Assembly (NCBI GenBank): GCA_030621455.1 | Contig: JAUXHQ010000123.1 | Span: 1 to 6,211 of the forward strand | DNA: 6,211 bases | Reading direction: 5' to 3' | From: Deltaproteobacteria bacterium | GTDB lineage: Bacteria > Desulfobacterota > UBA8473 | Shown: positions 5,136 through 6,211 of the stretch, in pieces | Layout: the number at the start of each line of letters is the position of its first letter | Position numbering within the stretch: position 1 is the first letter of the stretch | Notes under the pieces: generated by a model | What the model saw: only the letters and a program-made list of their open reading frames with translations | Databases searched by the model: none | What the model was told of the DNA's origin: nothing | Made by a program: the position numbers and the translations under genes

Positions 5136-6211
5136 TCAATGGAATCTCGGGGACCAACACGGATTAGAACTCCTCCCGTTAAAAGTTCTCACCCTTTTCT
5201 GCCCGTTCCCGTCCGCCCTCATTATGTATATGCTTTTTTTACCATCTCTGGTAGACGTAAAGGTTATAAATCTTCCGTCAGGAGACCATGAAGGATCTTC
5301 GTTGTTTCCCGAGTCTGCAGTAAGTCTTCTGACATCCGTCCCATCGGGATTCATTGTACATATATGGAAACACCCCCCTTCCAAAGAACAAAATGCAATC
5401 CTATTCCCCCGCGGGGACCAGTCTGGAGAAACACTGTATTTAGTCTGAAAAGTCAGTCTTCTTACATTACCCCCCTGAGAATCCATTACATAAATATTCG
5501 GATTCCCTGATTGATTCGATACGAATGCAATTTCTTTTCCATCCGGGGCCCAGGTGGGGGACACGTCTATCCCCCAATTCTTGGTCAGTCGTTTGAGCTT
5601 CTTGCCATGGACATCAACCAGATATATTTCAGAGTTCCCATTCACACTCAGGGTAACGGCCATTCTCTCTCCATCCGGGGCCCAGGCTGGGGCGATGTTC
5701 AACCCCCCGTACCTGGAGATTCTAGCCTCTTTATTGGACATGAGATCTTTGACGTAGATGTCGGGGTTTCCCTTCTTATACGATGTAAAGGCAATCTTCT
5801 TCCCGTTGGGAGACCAGGTGGGCGATACTGCAATCGACCTGTGATCCGTGACCTTCCTCATATCATATCCATCGAAGTCCATAATGTAAATCTCTTTATG
5901 GGTCGATTCTCGCAAAACAAAGGCTATCTTTGTGTCAAACACCCCCTTCTCTCCGGTAAAACTCAGGATAATTTCATCAGAGAACTTATGGATCATCCTC
6001 CTAAGGTCTTGTCTATTACCAACATACCTCTTACCCAGAATGAATTGTCCCCGGAACACATCGTACAGTTTAGCCTCTATCTTGAGATCATCCCCATTAC
6101 AACGGAAGCTACCCTTAATCAGCACCTCGGCACCAATTATTGACCAATCATTACAGTCTGTCTTGCCATCATTATCAGGTTCAGGGTCCTCACCACCAGC
6201 TTCTATGCCGT
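5136..6211 (-). CDS. tolB: Tol-Pal system beta-propeller protein TolB, 5' end missing
   Basis: Periplasmic protein that shuttles between Pal and TolA in the Tol-Pal system. The frame is open to the right edge, so the real start lies outside; 357 residues are visible and roughly 70 (signal peptide and first part of the N-terminal domain) are missing. GTG 6125 is an internal codon (...DWSIIGAEVLIKG...), not the start: the 28 codons before it match the usual TolB 'DW..IGAE.LVKG' context. The N-terminal domain (visible to about 90) contains KLYDVFRGQFILGKRY and a following R-rich helix. The C-terminal six-bladed propeller has six W-[SA]-P motifs whose tryptophans are exactly 44 residues apart (132, 176, 220, 264, 308, 352 in the visible fragment). 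An acidic EF-hand-like loop precedes the DW motif (6147-6182). tolQ, tolR and tolA are expected beyond the edge; pal follows 72 bases downstream. Confidence 0.95.
   Translation of the reverse strand, partial: GIEAGGEDPEPDNDGKTDCNDWSIIGAEVLIKGSFRCNGDDLKIEAKLYDVFRGQFILGKRYVGNRQDLRRMIHKFSDEIILSFTGEKGVFDTKIAFVLRESTHKEIYIMDFDGYDMRKVTDHRSIAVSPTWSPNGKKIAFTSYKKGNPDIYVKDLMSNKEARISRYGGLNIAPAWAPDGERMAVTLSVNGNSEIYLVDVHGKKLKRLTKNWGIDVSPTWAPDGKEIAFVSNQSGNPNIYVMDSQGGNVRRLTFQTKYSVSPDWSPRGNRIAFCSLEGGCFHICTMNPDGTDVRRLTADSGNNEDPSWSPDGRFITFTSTRDGKKSIYIMRADGNGQKRVRTFNGRSSNPCWSPRFH

Noticed and set aside
6123..6125. GTG as the start codon of tolB
   Set aside because: The reading frame continues upstream to the window edge with TolB-like residues (DW..IGAE), so GTG 6125 is internal.
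5511..6143. Long plus-strand open frame (210 codons) opposite tolB
   Set aside because: It lies wholly antisense to a clear TolB, its protein is low-complexity in the manner of a shadow of the W-S-P-D-G repeats, and no ribosome site supports it.

Overview
The window looks like ordinary chromosome from a diderm (Gram-negative) bacterium. It carries a Tol-Pal envelope block and an LPS-export permease. The order tolB-pal-cpoB, the acylated CpoB-type protein, the single LptG, the FCD-type regulator and moderate GC with frequent AGA/AGG/ATA codons would fit a Desulfobacterota/'deltaproteobacterial' anaerobe. That placement is inference; no rRNA or tRNA is present to fix it.

Layout, left to right. 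(a) 1-51, minus strand: the first 17 codons of a gene that runs off the left edge, behind a very strong ribosome binding site. (b) 52-172: non-coding, with a candidate promoter for that gene and a perfect Shine-Dalgarno sequence that has no usable start codon after it. (c) 173-862, minus: a GntR/FadR-type (FCD) regulator. In front of it are a good sigma-70-like promoter (TTGACT-17-TAAGAT) and an 11-bp direct repeat at the predicted transcription start, a likely autoregulatory operator. (d) 939-2135, minus: phosphopentomutase DeoB, complete, with all expected metal ligands but serine at the phosphorylated threonine position. (e) 2136-2382: divergent intergenic region. (f) 2383-3459, plus: lptG, starting at TTG. 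(g) 3445-6211, minus: tolB (5' end cut by the right edge), pal and cpoB. cpoB runs tail-to-tail into lptG with a 15-bp overlap. Hairpins sit in both intergenic gaps of the tol block.

How the genes relate. TolB (periplasmic propeller), Pal (outer-membrane, peptidoglycan-binding lipoprotein) and CpoB/YbgF (coiled coil plus TPR) form the periplasmic and outer-membrane half of the Tol-Pal system, which constricts the outer membrane at division. tolQ, tolR and tolA would be expected beyond the right edge. LptG is one of the two membrane subunits of the LPS extraction transporter. DeoB interconverts pentose 1- and 5-phosphates in nucleoside salvage. The regulator probably controls itself and the truncated neighbour at the left edge.

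I see no mobile element, CRISPR array, RNA gene or clearly novel system. The points most worth a second look are the Thr-to-Ser change in DeoB, an EF-hand/dockerin-like acidic loop in the TolB N-terminal domain, the tandem operator and promoter of the regulator, and the orphan Shine-Dalgarno sequence.
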